Positions 38,894 through 53,028 of a stretch of 64,000 nucleotides of DNA are shown here, piece by piece. The notes below the pieces were generated by a model. The model did no database searches. It was not told the DNA's origin and saw nothing but the letters and a program-made list of their open reading frames with translations. The translations under genes were made by a program, and so were the position numbers. Source of the DNA: Marisa cornuarietis. Its lineage: Eukaryota; Mollusca; Gastropoda; Architaenioglossa; Ampullariidae. Within the stretch, counting starts at the first letter, position 1; each line of letters opens with the position of its first letter. The stretch covers positions 682,001 through 746,000 of the forward strand of contig SMMW01000077.1 of the NCBI GenBank assembly GCA_004794655.1, given 5' to 3'.

Positions 38894-39600
38894 CATTTTC
38901 ACTGACACGGAAATTCTGAAATAAGTTTCTTTCCACACATATCAGCAATTCTGCAGTCCAGCACAGACATTAATAATACAACATGTACGTAGGCAGACAT
39001 TACCAGTACTAGTACAATATGTATACAGACAATCATTACAGTATTAGTATAAACTATACCAAGATTACTAGCACAGTATTACACACATATTACCAAAACT
39101 ACTACATATACACAGACAGGCATTACTAGTATAAAATGTACACAGACAGAAATTATCAGCTCTAGTACCATGTGTACATACACACACTTTACAATACTAG
39201 TACAGTGGTACATAGACATCACAGTAAGTACAGCATATACATAGACATTACTAGTGCACTGTGTACACAGGCATTGCTGGTACATTATTACACAAATAGA
39301 TCATACCAAGACTAGTACAACGTAACATTACTAGCACAATATGTACATAAACATTACTAGTACAATAATGTAGAAATTACTAGTACAACATTACACAGGC
39401 TAATATTACCAATATTAGTACAATATACACTCCAACATTACCAGCACTACTACAATATATACAGACATTACTGTGCTGCTACAAGGTGTATACATATAGA
39501 TGTTAGTAGTACGATGCCTACACAGTCACTATCAATACTACAGTGTGTACACAGATACACACCAGTCCCAGTACAAAATGCACAGACAAAACAATTACTC
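38894..39600 (+). repeat. Degenerate left flank of the 32-bp array
   Basis: TACTAGTACAA, ACACAGACAT and similar phrases recur irregularly every 30-40 bp. They become regular after 39600. This looks like an old eroded edge of the array. Confidence 0.75.
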
Positions 39601-42600
39601 CTACATGACTAGTACTACTACAATACACAGACATGACTAGTAATATTACTACTACAATAAATACACAGACATGACCAGTACTACTACAATAAATACACAG
39701 ACATGACCAGTACTACTACAATAAATACACAGACATGACCAGTACTACTACAATAAATACACAGACATGACTATTAATATTACTACTACAATAAATACAC
39801 AGACATGACCAGTACTACTACAATAAATAAACAGACATAACCAGTACTACTACAATAAATACACAGACATGACCAGTACTACTACAATAAATACACAGAC
39901 ATGACCAGTACTACTACAATAAATACACAGACATGACTATTAATATTACTACTACAATAAATACACAGACATGACCAGTACTACTACAATAAATACACAG
40001 ACATGACCAGTACTACTACAATAAATAAACAGACATGACCAGTACTACCACAATAAATACACAGACATCACCAGTACTACTACAATAAATACACAGACAT
40101 CACCAGTACTACTACAAAAAATACACAAACATGACTAGTAATATTACTACTACAATAAATACACAGACATGACTAGTACCAGTACTACTACAATAAATAC
40201 ACAGACATGACTAGTAATATTACTACTACAATAAATACACAGACATGACTAGTACCAGTACTACTACAATAAATACACAGACATGACTAGTACCAGTACT
40301 ACTACAATAAATACACACACATGACTAGTACCAGTACTACTACAATAAATACACAGACATGACTAGTAATATTACTACTACAATAAATACACAGACATGA
40401 CTAGTAATATTACTACTACAATAAATACACAGACATGACTAGTACCAGTACTACTACAATAAATACACACACATGACTAGTACAGGTACTACTACAATAA
40501 ATACACACACATGACCAGTAGTACTACTTGACTATTACAACTACAATAAATACACAGAAATGACTAGTACCAGTACTACTACAATAAATACTCAGACATG
40601 ACTAGTACTACTACAATAAATACACAGACATTACTAGTACCAGTACTACTACAATAAATTTATAGACATGACTATTACTATTACAATAAATAAACAGACA
40701 TGACTATTAATATTACTAGTACAATAAATACACAGATATGACCAGTACTACTACAATAAATACACAGACATGGCCAGTACTACTACAATAAATACACAGA
40801 CATGACCAGTAGTAGTACTTGACTATTACTACTACAATAAATACTCAGACATTACCAGTACTACTACAATAAATACACAGACATGGCTAGTACTAATACA
40901 TGACTATTACTACTACAATAAATACACAGAAATGACTAGTACCATTACTACTACAATAAATACTCAGACATGACCAGTACTACTACAATAAATACACACA
41001 CATGACTAGTACCAGTACTACTACAATAAATACACAGAAATGACTAGTACCAGTACTACTACAATAAATACACAGACATGACTATTACTACTACAATAAA
41101 TACTTAGACATGACTAGTACTACTACAATAAATACACACACATGACTAGTACCAGTACTACTACAATAAGTACACACACATTACAATAAATACACAGACA
41201 TGACTATTACTACTACAATAAATACACAGACATGACTATTACTACTACAATAAATACACAGACATGACCAGTACTACTACAATAAATACACAGACATGAC
41301 TAGTAGTACTACAATACATACACAGACATGACTATTACTACTACAATAAATACACAGACATGACCAGTACTACTACAATAAATACACAGACATGACTATT
41401 ACTACTACAATAAATACTCAGACATGACCAGTACTACTACAATAAATACACAAACATGACTAGTACCAGTACTACTACAATAAATACACACACATGACTA
41501 GTACTACTACAATAAATACACAGACATGACTATTACTACTACAATAAATACACAGACATGACCAGTACTACTACAATAAATACACAGACATGACTAGTAG
41601 TACTACAATACATACACAGACATGACGGTTACTACTACAATAAATACACAGACATGACCAGTACTACTACAATAAATACACAGACATGACTAGTACCAGT
41701 ACTACTACAATAAATATACAGACATGACTAGTACCAGTACTACTACAATAAATATACAGACATGACTAGTACCAGTACTACTACAATAAATATACAGACA
41801 TGACCAGTACTACTACAATAAATACACAGACATGACCAGTAGTACTACATGACTAGTACTACTACAATAAATACACAGACATGACCAATAGTACTACATG
41901 ACTATTACTACTACAATAAATACACAGAAATGACTAGTACCAGTACTACTACAATAAATACTCAGACATGACCAGTACTACTACAATAAATACACACACA
42001 TGACTAGTACTACTACAATAAATACACAGACATGACTATTAATATTACTTCTACAATAAATACACAGACATGACCAGTACTACTACAATAAATACACAGA
42101 CATGGCTAGTACTAATACATGACTAGTACTACTACAATAAATACACAGACATGACCAGTAGTACTACATGACTATTACTACTACAATAAATACACAGACA
42201 TGACCAGTAGTACTACATGACTATTACTACTACAATAAATACACAGACATGACTATTAATATTACTTCTACAATAAATACACAGACATGACCAGTACTAC
42301 TACAATAAATACACAGACATGGCTAGTACTAATACATGACTAGTACTACTACAATAAATACACAGACATGACCAGTAGTACTACATGACTATTACTACTA
42401 CAATAAATACACAGACATGACCAGTAGTACTACATGACTATTACTACTACAATAAATACACAGAAATGACTAGTACCAGTACTACTACAATAAATACTCA
42501 GACATGACCAGTACTACTACATGACTATTACTACTACAATAAATACACACACATGACTACTACCAGTACTACTACAATAAATACACAGACATGACTATTA

Positions 42601-44615
42601 CTACTACAATAAATACACAGACATGACCAGTAGTACTACATGACTATTACTACTACAATAAATACACAGACATGACTATTACTACTACAATAAATACTCA
42701 GACATGACCAGTACTACTACAATAAATACACACACATGACTAGTACCAGTACTACTACAATAAATACACAGACATGACTAGTACTACTACAATAAATACA
42801 CACACATGACTAGTACCAGTACTACTACAATAAATACACAGACATGACTAGTACTACTACAATAAATACACAGACATGACTATTACTACTATAATAAATA
42901 CACAGACATGACCAGTACTACTACAATAAATACACAGACATGACTAGTAGTACTACAATAAATACACAGACATGACCAGTACTACTACAATAAATACACA
43001 GACATGACCAGTACTACTACAATAAATACACAGACATGACCAGTACTAATACATGACTAGTACTACTACAATAAATACAGAGAAATGACTAGTACCAGTA
43101 CTACTACAATAAATACACAGACATGACTATTACTACTACAATAAATACACAGACATGACCAGTACTACTACAATAAATACACAGACATGACCAGTACTAC
43201 TACAATAAATACACACACATAACTAGTACCAGTACTACTACAATAAATATACAGACATGACTATTACTACTACAATAAATACACAGACATGACCAGTAGT
43301 ACTACATGACTATTACTACTACAATAAATACACAGACATGACTATTAATATTACTTCTACAATAAATACACAGACATGACCAGTACTACTACAATAAATA
43401 CACAGACATGGCTAGTACTAATACATGACTAGTACTACTACAATAAATACACAGACATGACCAGTAGTACTACATGACTATTACTACTACAATAAATACA
43501 CAGACATGACCAGTAGTACTACATGACTATTACTACTACAATAAATACACAGAAATGACTAGTACCAGTACTACTACAATAAATACTCAGACATGACCAG
43601 TACTACTACATGACTATTACTACTACAATAAATACACACACATGACTACTACCAGTACTACTACAATAAATACACAGACATGACTATTACTACTACAATA
43701 AATACACAGACATGACCAGTAGTACTACATGACTATTACTACTACAATAAATACACAGACATGACTATTACTACTACAATAAATACTCAGACATGACCAG
43801 TACTACTACAATAAATACACACACATGACTAGTACCAGTACTACTACAATAAATACACAGACATGACTAGTACTACTACAATAAATACACACACATGACT
43901 AGTACCAGTACTACTACAATAAATACACAGACATGACTAGTACTACTACAATAAATACACAGACATGACTATTACTACTATAATAAATACACAGACATGA
44001 CCAGTACTACTACAATAAATACACAGACATGACTAGTAGTACTACAATAAATACACAGACATGACCAGTACTACTACAATAAATACACAGACATGACCAG
44101 TACTACTACAATAAATACACAGACATGACCAGTACTAATACATGACTAGTACTACTACAATAAATACACAGACATGACTAGTACCAGTACTACTACAATA
44201 AATACACAGACATGACTATTACTACTACAATAAATACACAGACATGACCAGTACTACTACAATAAATACACAGACATGACCAGTACTACTACAATAAATA
44301 CACACACATAACTAGTACCAGTACTACTACAATAAATATACAGACATGACTATTACTACTACAATAAATACACACACATGACTAGTGCCAGTACTACTAC
44401 AATAAATATACAGACATGACCAGTACTACTACAATAAATATACAGACATGACCAGTAGTACTACATGACTATTACTACTACAATAAATACACAGACATGA
44501 CTATTACTACTACAATAAATACACAGACATCACTAGTACTACTACAATACACAGACATGACTATTACTACTACAATAAATACACAGACATGACCAGTACT
44601 ACTACAACATGTACA
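39601..44615 (+). repeat. About 5-kb minisatellite, 32-bp base unit
   Basis: The base unit (32 bp) joins ACTACTACAATAAATACAC with AGACATGACCAGT. Common variants have an extra TAGTAC (about 38 bp) or a TAGTACTACATGACTATTA insert (about 50 bp). There are well over 100 units. The plus strand is G-poor and C/A-rich, and ACTAGT is frequent. TAA and TGA occur in every unit, so no long ORF exists. Confidence 0.98.
42168..44374 (+). repeat. 1,089-bp tandem duplication inside the array
   Basis: The unit order and rare variants of 42168-43256 recur at an offset of exactly 1,089 bp from 43257. Diagnostic landmarks are ATTACTTCTA (42261 and 43350) and AACTAGTACCAG (43221 and 44310). One visible difference is ACAGAGAAATG at 43078 against ACACAGACATG. 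Similarity ends at about 44374. Confidence 0.9.
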
Positions 44616-47600
44616 TAGAGATATAAAACCTCTCTGACAACCTCTCCATATACAATGTTTTTCTGGTAGACTGTGTACCACAGACATGAAGCACATTTCT
44701 GGTGCAGTGTGTACACCGCCATGTATGTGTACAACCTGTGTACACAGGGGAGTAAGGTGCTGCAGGTAAGAGGCAGGTAAACATACACCAGTGGGAACAG
44801 AAGAGAATCATTTCCTATACTTTAATCACACCTGGCCTCTCGGGTACAAAGTTGCTCTCATGTCCCATTGGAATTACTGACTGTCAAAGTTGCATTACTC
44901 CTGCAATACTCGTTTTGTATCGATCGGCAGTTATTTCCCCTCAGTCGGGGATCTCCTTCATGTGACCATTTACAGATTTTCATCAGAAGAACGGAGGGAA
45001 CAAAGGTTAGAGTGCCGTTAGACAGAAAGTGTTTCATATCCTTGAGTATTGTCTAGTTTTTAACTGTCATTTTCTCCGACATGCCGCGTATTAGCACCAG
45101 ACTGTGGTCTGAGTTGTAAAGATGGTGGGTTTTTAACCTGATGTTTCATTGAAAATCAGTTGGAATCATGTCTTTTTTGAGTATTTTGTGAATTAGCAGT
45201 CGGTTGTACAGTTATGTCTGACTCAGGCAAGAGACCACGATTGTTGTGGGATAATAACTTCTGTCAAAATTACTGATGAGACAGGCTTTCCCCAGTCGGG
45301 CAAGTATGTCAAGAGAAAAAGGAACTTGATAATCGTCCTCACTTTCAAAAGAACTCCACTCTAAATGCTTGTGGCCAAGTAGTTCATATAAATACTAAAT
45401 ATTTCTGGGTTAGGGCTTTGTTTCTTTAAAAAAAATATCTTTTGGCAACAATAAGCCTTTCTATATTTTATAATATCGGAATCTTCATACAACCAACGAC
45501 GAGCGTTGTTATGGAGACTTGGAGAGTTTCACTTAGTTGTCGATATCTCCCATTCCTCGAAAGATCTGGATATTGGGGGGGGGATCTTATCTTGCCACTC
45601 CCCCCCCCAGATGAGTGGGTACAGGCCATCTAATTATTGCTTTCCACCATCTTGTACCCCAGATATTCTCGCAAAATGATGCCGCTGTGGCTGTAGAGTG
45701 TAGAGGATAAGCTGATTATGTTGTTGTCTGTCTAATATTTCGCTGTGAAGGAAGTGATTATTAAATAGTTGTGTGGCTTCATACTTAGGATATGACGAAT
45801 ATTTACTGTGGCCTGGTATTTATCTGTAAAAGATATGATGACTATTTAGATGTGTACTGATATTTAGCTGTAACCACATGCGTTTCTCTAAAATCGAGAC
45901 AAACTTTTTCAAAATTCTGAGAAATACGATAATTGTGAGAACCACCACTTTTAGATGTGCCACTTACATTCTGTAAGCTAATAGTGCTTTTTTCTTCATT
46001 TTAGTTGTTTTTTTTTGGGGGGTGGGGGGCTGGTTGTTGTTTTGTCACGTGGTGCCTGTACGCACAAGGCAGGGTACATGTGCAACCAATACAGCCCCGG
46101 GTATCTGTGCAATCCGACACAAGCACCTGAGGGTGAGGCGCACAGGCGGAAAAGATTTCATCGCCTGCTTGATAATTATCGCCTACCTTGTCGTTTTCAT
46201 TCACTATCATCGTTGTTCGTCCTCTCTGCCCATGCGTCAGCTTTTCTCTTTCTCGTTTTTTTGTAGCGGTTTCATGTGTCACGACACCTATGGCGTTGAC
46301 GAAGCCAAACTATCGGGTATCGAGGTACTGTCAGTCTGCTCCCAGACCCAGACACCCTGACTGCGATCTGTGAAGGGTACAGGCGGCTCACTGGCCGCGT
46401 CTTCCTACCCCGAATCTTTTCGCAAGAACCTCCTAAAACTCGCACCTTCCCTTTATGGACAAAGCGTCGCACATCTGTACACACATGTACACCCGGGGTG
46501 CGAGTGTTTGGTGTGAGTCGACTCTTGCAATATCTTTTTGTTTCCGCTAGTCTGTTTTTTTGTGTAGAATAGAGTCGGGTGGCTTTTGGGCTGTGGTACC
46601 GAATTGTGAAAGAAAAAAGGTATTGGACATGAGGTTGTTACGCGTTGCTTGAAGTTTTAGTTCTCTTCTTGTCTCTTCCCTCTGCCAATGGTTTAAATCC
46701 GAGAAGAGTGCCGCAAGTTGCTATTTACTCCTTAATGGTGGCGCATGTAATTCCACGTGTCAGTTCCCAAATTGTGGGAAGTGTACTATTTATCTAAACA
46801 CGAAGCCGGGGGAACAAAAAGCAAAAGTTCAATGGATTTTCTCCAATTCATTTCATTATCATCATTTGCTATTATCATTTTTTTTCAGTCGTTTGAACAA
46901 TGCGCTACACTTTTCAGAAGTCAGTTTGGAAAAGCAGAAAGGTGTCAGAAAGGGGTAATTATTCTTCACACATAGAAACCTCAATGTCCTAAAATAATGT
47001 CACACTTTTCCCTTTCTTTTTGCGCAGGTGAACATGGAATGTAAACTAGAATCTTGGGAAAGAAATGTGGCGATCAGATTGGGGAAAGTGTTAGCTTGTA
47101 TTGAATCAAATTTAGTCATTTGAGAAATACTGCCGCCTAGTAGGTCTTTAAACACCCAAGGGTGACTGGTCAAAGAATTCCTTATCCACCCCGTGGCTGT
47201 CGAGGAGCGGTTCATGAGAAGCATTTAACGGTGACTGGCTGCGGAAATCAACAAGGTGCCGGGTGTCACCCCGGAACCAGGGTGAATACCCGAGATTGTG
47301 GAGGCGAGGTCACTATCTGAAGCAGATACAATCCGAGTATTAACAGAACACTTTGGTGATCTCTCTTCGTTTGAAGAAGGTGACCGAGGAGAAAGAGACT
47401 GAGCGCGCCCTCGATTAAGGGTCTTGTTACAATAACTCCCTGTTTCACACCATGTGTTTTCCGCGACCAACCAGGGGTGCGCAGGAGTATTACTTTCCTA
47501 GCGATAGCCATCGGACGAGCAGAGGTTTTTGTTAAGGACTACTTCGACGAGTACATGAAATGAAAAACTTATACAATAAAAGTCAATTTGCTTGTGTCAC

Positions 47601-48157
47601 CGGCTTGTCAGCCCCAGCGGGTTATCTCCCTTAGACAGTAGTCGAGAATGATCTCCTCTTACCCGCTCTTGGTGGGATGAACCATCTCTGTGCTGTTACT
47701 TTGTTGAGACATTGCTGCTGTCGGCGACAATGTCTTTGCTGCCAGTGTCAGCAGCTATCTTGATGTGTTTCGTGACACCCGTGACACTTCCGCCAAACAC
47801 CTTTTTTTCTGGAAAATTCTAGTTTTCACTATAGCGTGCTAATCGTGCGGAATTTGTGCAGGAGTTTGGGTCCGAATTTAAGTCGAATAGAAGAACTCGC
47901 GAAGAAATATGAGTCCGCCAGTTAGTCTTACCGCTTGTCGCTAGTCACGTGACGTCTTGAGCTTCTTGCACGGTTTTCAACTTTTGAGTTTGTGCTTCAT
48001 GCTTGTCAAGCTATAGGGCTTTTATACCCGTAACACTTTCCTGTGCTCGTAACCGCTCTTAAGATTAAGAGGTAATTCTGCTTTCAACAAACCTCATTGC
48101 TTCATAAATGTCAGTAAGTCAGAGGGAGCTCCGGCAAAATAAAACAAAAAATTGTAG
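44616..48157. other. Unannotated, no gene seen
   Basis: This is the longest stretch with little repeat structure. 44616-44820 still has eroded array phrases (TGTACACAG). G/C runs lie at 45573-45608 and 46016-46030. ORFs at 44868-45056, 46015-46360 and 47225-47511 match nothing that I recognise. TCACGTGA is at 47945-47952. Confidence 0.5.
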
Positions 48158-48159
48158 CG

Positions 48160-48193
<34 letters not shown>

Positions 48194-48264
48194 TGTGCGG
48201 TGTTTATGTGCTTGTGTGTGTGTGTGTGTGAAAGAGAGAGAGAGATGTGCGGTATTTATGTGCT

Positions 48265-48295
<31 letters not shown>

Positions 48296-48395
48296 GAGAG
48301 AGATGTGCGGTATTTATGTGCTTGTGTGTGTGTGTCTGTGTGATGTGCGGTGTTTATGTGCTTTTGTGCGTGTATGAGAGAGACAGAGAGAAATA
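48158..48395 (+). repeat. Compound (GT)n-(GA)n tandem repeat
   Basis: A non-microsatellite spacer GATGTGCGGT(A/G)TTTATGTGC recurs four times (about 48192, 48244, 48302 and 48341). It is separated by (GT)n and (GA)n runs of differing length, so the period varies. Confidence 0.93.
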
Positions 48396-48839
48396 AACTT
48401 CAGAGTGAAGTGAAATATTACCTTTACAAGTCGGCCAAACAAATGTTCCGTTGCCTATTGTCACTTAATGAGGTTTATACCCCCCCACCCCAAATTTCCC
48501 CCAAAATAAATATTAACATGTTGTTAACAGGCAGTGTGGCCTTTAACAAGAGGGCAGAGGTCGTCCTTTACTGCATGAGTGTGACGTCATCTGTCTGCAC
48601 CGTCGGGTGGCTGGTCCCAGAGACACTGGGTCGAGCTTTCAATAGGCACCCGAGTTTTAGTATTGTGAAAACTGTGTACCGTCACTAACACTTAGGCTCG
48701 AACCCAACCACGGGAAACATCTCATATAACCCACCCGCTTCTCTAACTTAAAATGTTCTCAGTTTATTTCTTGTCAGAGTATATATATATATCTAATGGC
48801 TCAGTTGTGTCTCCACCTTGACAAGTGTTCTCCAGAATG
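48396..48839. other. Unannotated, no gene seen
   Basis: A TATATATATATC patch lies at 48779-48793. Nothing recognised. Confidence 0.6.
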
Positions 48840-49020
48840 TCCTCCTCCTCCTCTTCCTCCTCCTCTGTGAGCTTTACATCATTACCGTGGTGGGCAGGAT
48901 GGCAGCTACTAGTTGTGCAGCGACTGAAGCAAGACCTACAGCAGCAAGGCCTACAGCAAGTCCAGCAAGTCCTACAGCAAGCCCAGCAAGTCCAGCAAGC
49001 CCTACAGCAAGTCCTACCTA
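48840..49020 (+). repeat. (TCC)n and CAGCAAG-type short repeats
   Basis: A (TCC)n patch at 48840-48867 is followed, after about 60 bp, by CCTACAGCAAG/TCCAGCAAG repeats with a 9-12-bp period (48940-49012). The Pro/Ala/Ser/Thr ORF on plus and the Cys/Thr/Trp ORF on minus are probably repeat-derived. Confidence 0.85.
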
Positions 49021-50487
49021 CATCAAGGACGCACAACTGTCGGTGGCGGCATCACTAGTCGTGGGTCACAGCGACACTGACACCACAGTCTTCGTCGTCT
49101 GACCTCTCATCAAACTCGCTCCCCCAACGCCAAAGATGAAGGACGATATTTCGTCCGTTAGTCATCGTCAGAAGGCCAGCAGTAAAGTCAGATTCTCTAG
49201 TCTCGGCTGGAGCTCACTCGTCGCTGTATCTTGGCAAAAAGGCAAAAGCCATTACCCAGTGTCTGTGCCTCCGTCTCGAAAGTTTTGCCTGCAATCTGGG
49301 AGGGCGAGAGATCGCTTGGCCGGCAATCAGGCCGGCGGCGGGAGATAGCGAGGAGAGGAGAGGAGGGGGAGGGGGCCCATGGGAGCTTGTCCAGGGCGTA
49401 AGCGGCTCACCTCGTGGTCGCTCATGTGACTAGCAAATGTGGCAAGAAGGTGACACGAGGACACGGAGTTCACGGTTATGAGCAGGCGACAGACAGTCGT
49501 TAAAATGTGGAGTCTGTGAAAGTCTGAGTGTGATTCACGGACTGTGTGCCCCCCCACCCACCCCTCGTCCTGTCAACAGTCGAGTCGACTTCCTCCACTC
49601 ACTTCCGGTCTCCTCTGTCCTCACTGAGGTGCACTCACTCTTGTCTTCACCAACACGACTCACGCTCTCTCGGGGGTGAGGCTCAGCTCATCCGACAGAT
49701 CTGACAAAGCTTACGGCTGCAGAATAATAGTTTAAGAATAAATCACACATCGTAATGAAAATAATTGTCATTACACATACTTGAGAGGCGAGAGGCGAGC
49801 ACGGGCGATGCCACACCTGAACGTGCACACTATAGCCGGGTGAAGTGAAAAAAAACCCAACATAATTCGTGCCTTGGAAGGGCAAACAACTCAACATACT
49901 TTTCCACTCCTTCGTAAGAGGAGTAGCTCGTCTGCCTTGCCCCTCTCACTTCACACCAGCTTACACGGACTGGAGGCCCTCGTCTTAAAGCCTTCAAGCA
50001 GCTGGTGGTCTCCTCCTTGTTCCGTCGTTTCCCCTCCCTCCCTCCCCTCCGACTTTTGTTAGCGGAATTTCAAAAACTGATTGTGTATTTGTTTCTTGTG
50101 ATGCTCTCAAGGTGAAATATAAATAACCAGAATCCACTGAGCCCTCAGTCAAGCAGGAAGAGAGGCTCTATGAGATGTTGTCAATTTGACACTTCTGTAC
50201 AAATTAAAAATGATTAGTTCCATATTTTGTTAATCATCTGTACCATTTTTTTCGGGTTAACGACAGTGACAGGTGTCTGGAAAAGTGGTCGTTCTTGCCT
50301 GCTGTATATAATTATACATGTTCCTGGCCCTTCATCAATGAGCTACCAACGATGGTCAGAAGCCGATCAACACTAAAGCAGCAGGCTTTGAAATGAAAGA
50401 GAATACAAACCACCACGAGATGCACAGACTACATGGCCGACGAAGAAGTATGGCTTGAGCCCATACAACCACTTTCCCCAGTGAAGG
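49021..50487. other. Unannotated, no gene seen
   Basis: Purine-rich GAGGAG/GGGGAGGGGG lies at about 49348-49376. The rest is ordinary. No gene recognised. Confidence 0.6.
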
Positions 50488-50562
50488 ACTCACAATACAC
50501 TCACAATACACTCGCAATACACTCACAATGCACTCACAATGCACTCACTCACAATACACTGA
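50488..50562 (+). repeat. 11-bp tandem repeat
   Basis: About seven copies of CACTCACAATA and variants. Confidence 0.9.
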
Positions 50563-51023
50563 TGTGGGGGGGGGGAGAGACAGTCCTGTGAGAACTAAGC
50601 CTGGAGCCGCAGTCATGAAGCAAGTGCAAGTCTTCTCCCCAGGGCAAAGTCGAGAACCGGAGGAAAGCGTCTTGTTTCCGTTCATACAATGCGATACTTG
50701 GACCCCTCGGACACTGTTTCTTTACCCCCAGGGCATCTTTGTCACCTCTTTATAACGACTGCACCAGGAGTAAAAGACCATCTACAGGGTCTGGACACCT
50801 GGACGCTTTATAACTTGGGAAACAACACGCTTGTCCTTGTATTCCATGTTCCCCCAGGGCGACCACCTTCCCCCGCTTCATAACTACAGCCACACGCAGA
50901 AGAAGAACTAGATTTTTTAAAAAAAGACAGAGGCAACATTCGAGAGGAGCAGACATTCAAGAAGAATCAGACACTCTAGAACCTGCAGAGGTCGAAAAAT
51001 TTCGTAGTATGCTTGTCAAGGTC

Positions 51024-51026
<3 letters not shown>
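50563..51026. other. Unannotated, no gene seen
   Basis: A G run at 50564-50577 is followed by unremarkable sequence. Confidence 0.6.

Positions 51027-51095
<69 letters not shown>
51027..51095 (+). repeat. (GAT)n, 23 units
   Basis: Twenty-three uninterrupted GAT triplets. Confidence 0.98.
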
Positions 51096-51096
<1 letters not shown>

Positions 51097-52454
51097 GAGA
51101 GCTTTAAATGCTGCCGATGAGTGGTGAAAGTTGTCCTGATGGTCCCATTACCCGTGAAGACCCGTGCAGACAGTCTCGACAGATACAGAGCAAAGCACAC
51201 TGGGTGGAGCGAGGCCGGGTCATCAGACGGAGGAAGCACAAGGTTCGCGGTGTGGCCGAGGGCCGACAGAGAAGATTACGCATGGTGGCGACACGGTACT
51301 CGGCCAGCGCCGCTGTTTGAAGTTCGCAGGGAGCAGCCGGTAAATTCCCGTTTTTTTCACGGCGCTCATCTCCTCCTTTGCGCGCAGTTTGAACTTCAGC
51401 GGCTCATACGCAGGCAGTCGGCGAGGCACGGGGCGGACGGGAAGTCAATATTGGACTTTCTCACTTCTTCCCGACCCTGTTTGGAGCAACTTGCTGACTC
51501 CGGTGAGCGGAAATGTCAGGAAAAACAAACATTCAATCACAGAGTGTTCTCATTACTTGTACACGGCTTTACAGCACCTGAGACTGATGGCCAACAGAGT
51601 CCTGATAATAGCTGCCTTCATTAGTGTGTGCGCCCGCACACCCCCCACCCCACCCCACCGTCACGTGCGGTCACGTGCCGCTTTCGTGCCCTTAGTTTTT
51701 GTTGTTTTGTTGTGAAACTGTAAGAAACACGTGCGTACAGTGTACAGTGTACAGTGCACAGTGTAAACGGTAAAAAGTGCATCTTGTTGCCATGGGAACC
51801 CCAACTTGCCAGTGTTTACAAACCCTCCACAAAGCTCGTCACTCTATAAACAATAAACTGTCATCAACATAATCTTGGGTGGAGATGGGGGGGGGGGGGT
51901 AGAGTTAGAATAAATTTACATTACACTTTCAAACACGAATCGTCTTTATTTCTGTTTGTATTAATCTTTGTGTGAGACTTATTATCATGCTATTTGCTGT
52001 ATAACAAACTCTCTCAAATTTAAAAGCCAGCGTTTAATCTGCTTCGTTATTTGTGAATGTTAAAGTTGAAGTAAGCAGCTTCAGGGATTTTAGAACTAAA
52101 TACTAAACAACAAATATTTAGTTTATAAATCATTGTCCCCAAGAAGCAATGAAAGTTATAATTAAGGAAATTATTATACAGCTCGAAGTTTATTTTTTTC
52201 GACACAAGCTCCGCTCAAAGGCTCAAAGGCAGGGTCTAAGGCTCAGAACTGGGAAAGTAAGGACCACCACTCTCCTTCTGCCACTTTTACCTCCCCTGAT
52301 AAATCAGGGTTAGGGGTTAGGGGCCAGGGGTTAGGATGGACACCTTCTGGGTGGGCTGAAGAGGTTTTCCTGCCTCCAACAGCCTCCATCCACATACTTT
52401 TTTCATATTGGAGTTATTCTAGTGACTAGAGTACACCATGGCATTGTCTCTACT
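51096..52454. other. Unannotated; GC-rich first half
   Basis: 51100-51500 is GC/CpG-richer and holds a 167-codon plus ORF (51121-51624). That ORF has no recognisable family and a competing open frame overlaps it, so I do not call it. A small GTACAGTGTACAGTG repeat lies at about 51733-51765, and three TTAGGGG-like words at 52309-52340. Confidence 0.5.
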
Positions 52455-52670
52455 CACCACCTGACACTCACTGTTGAGCCACTCACTGTCTCTGTGTATA
52501 AATTTGTATAATCACCAACACCTGACACTCACTGTTGAGCCACTCACTGTCTCTGTGTATAAATTTGTATAATCACCAACACCTGACACTCACTGTTGAG
52601 CCACTCACTGTCTCTGTGTATAAATTTGTATAATCACCAACACCTGACACTCACTGTTGAGCCACTCACC
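52455..52670 (+). repeat. 61-bp tandem repeat, three to four units
   Basis: Units contain ACCTGACACTCACTGTTGAG followed by a CCACTCACTGTCTC segment and TATAAATTTGTATAATC. Three are near-identical at a 61-bp spacing and a partial one follows. Confidence 0.95.
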
Positions 52671-52924
52671 GCATTGTCCTGTTAGTATGAAGCTGACACT
52701 TTATATCAGTATTAATATTGTCACTGACATCTAGTGAATAGACCAAGCTGTATGTTAATAATACGGATTCCTACAACTTATTTAATTGACAAATCTGCCC
52801 GTTGTGTTGGAATATACACCTGCTACCTTAGCACCACAAACTATACTTTTATATACGTCACTCACTTTTGTGTAGCTGCACCTAGTGTCTGGTGCTTACA
52901 CCTATTCACCCTTTCCTCATAAAT

Positions 52925-53028
52925 GGCTGTAGCACCTCTCTGGTCTTACGATATACGGGTATTCTCTGCAATGTGGTTGTAGCACCTCTCCGGACTAAGA
53001 TATACGGGTATTCTCTACAATGTGCTGT
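52925..53028 (+). repeat. Two-copy direct repeat, about 50 bp
   Basis: TGTAGCACCTCTC...ATATACGGGTATTCTCT occurs twice, with a few substitutions. Confidence 0.85.

Noticed and set aside
39601..44615. Regularly spaced repeats resembling a CRISPR array
   Set aside because: There are no unique spacers, the unit is contiguous and variable, and the context is a eukaryotic minisatellite.
51121..51624. 167-codon plus ORF in a GC-rich patch
   Set aside because: GC-rich DNA has few stops, an overlapping frame is also open, and no domain is recognised.
52309..52340. TTAGGGG-like words, possible interstitial telomere
   Set aside because: Only three degenerate copies, interrupted by GGGCCA. Too short to support a telomeric origin.
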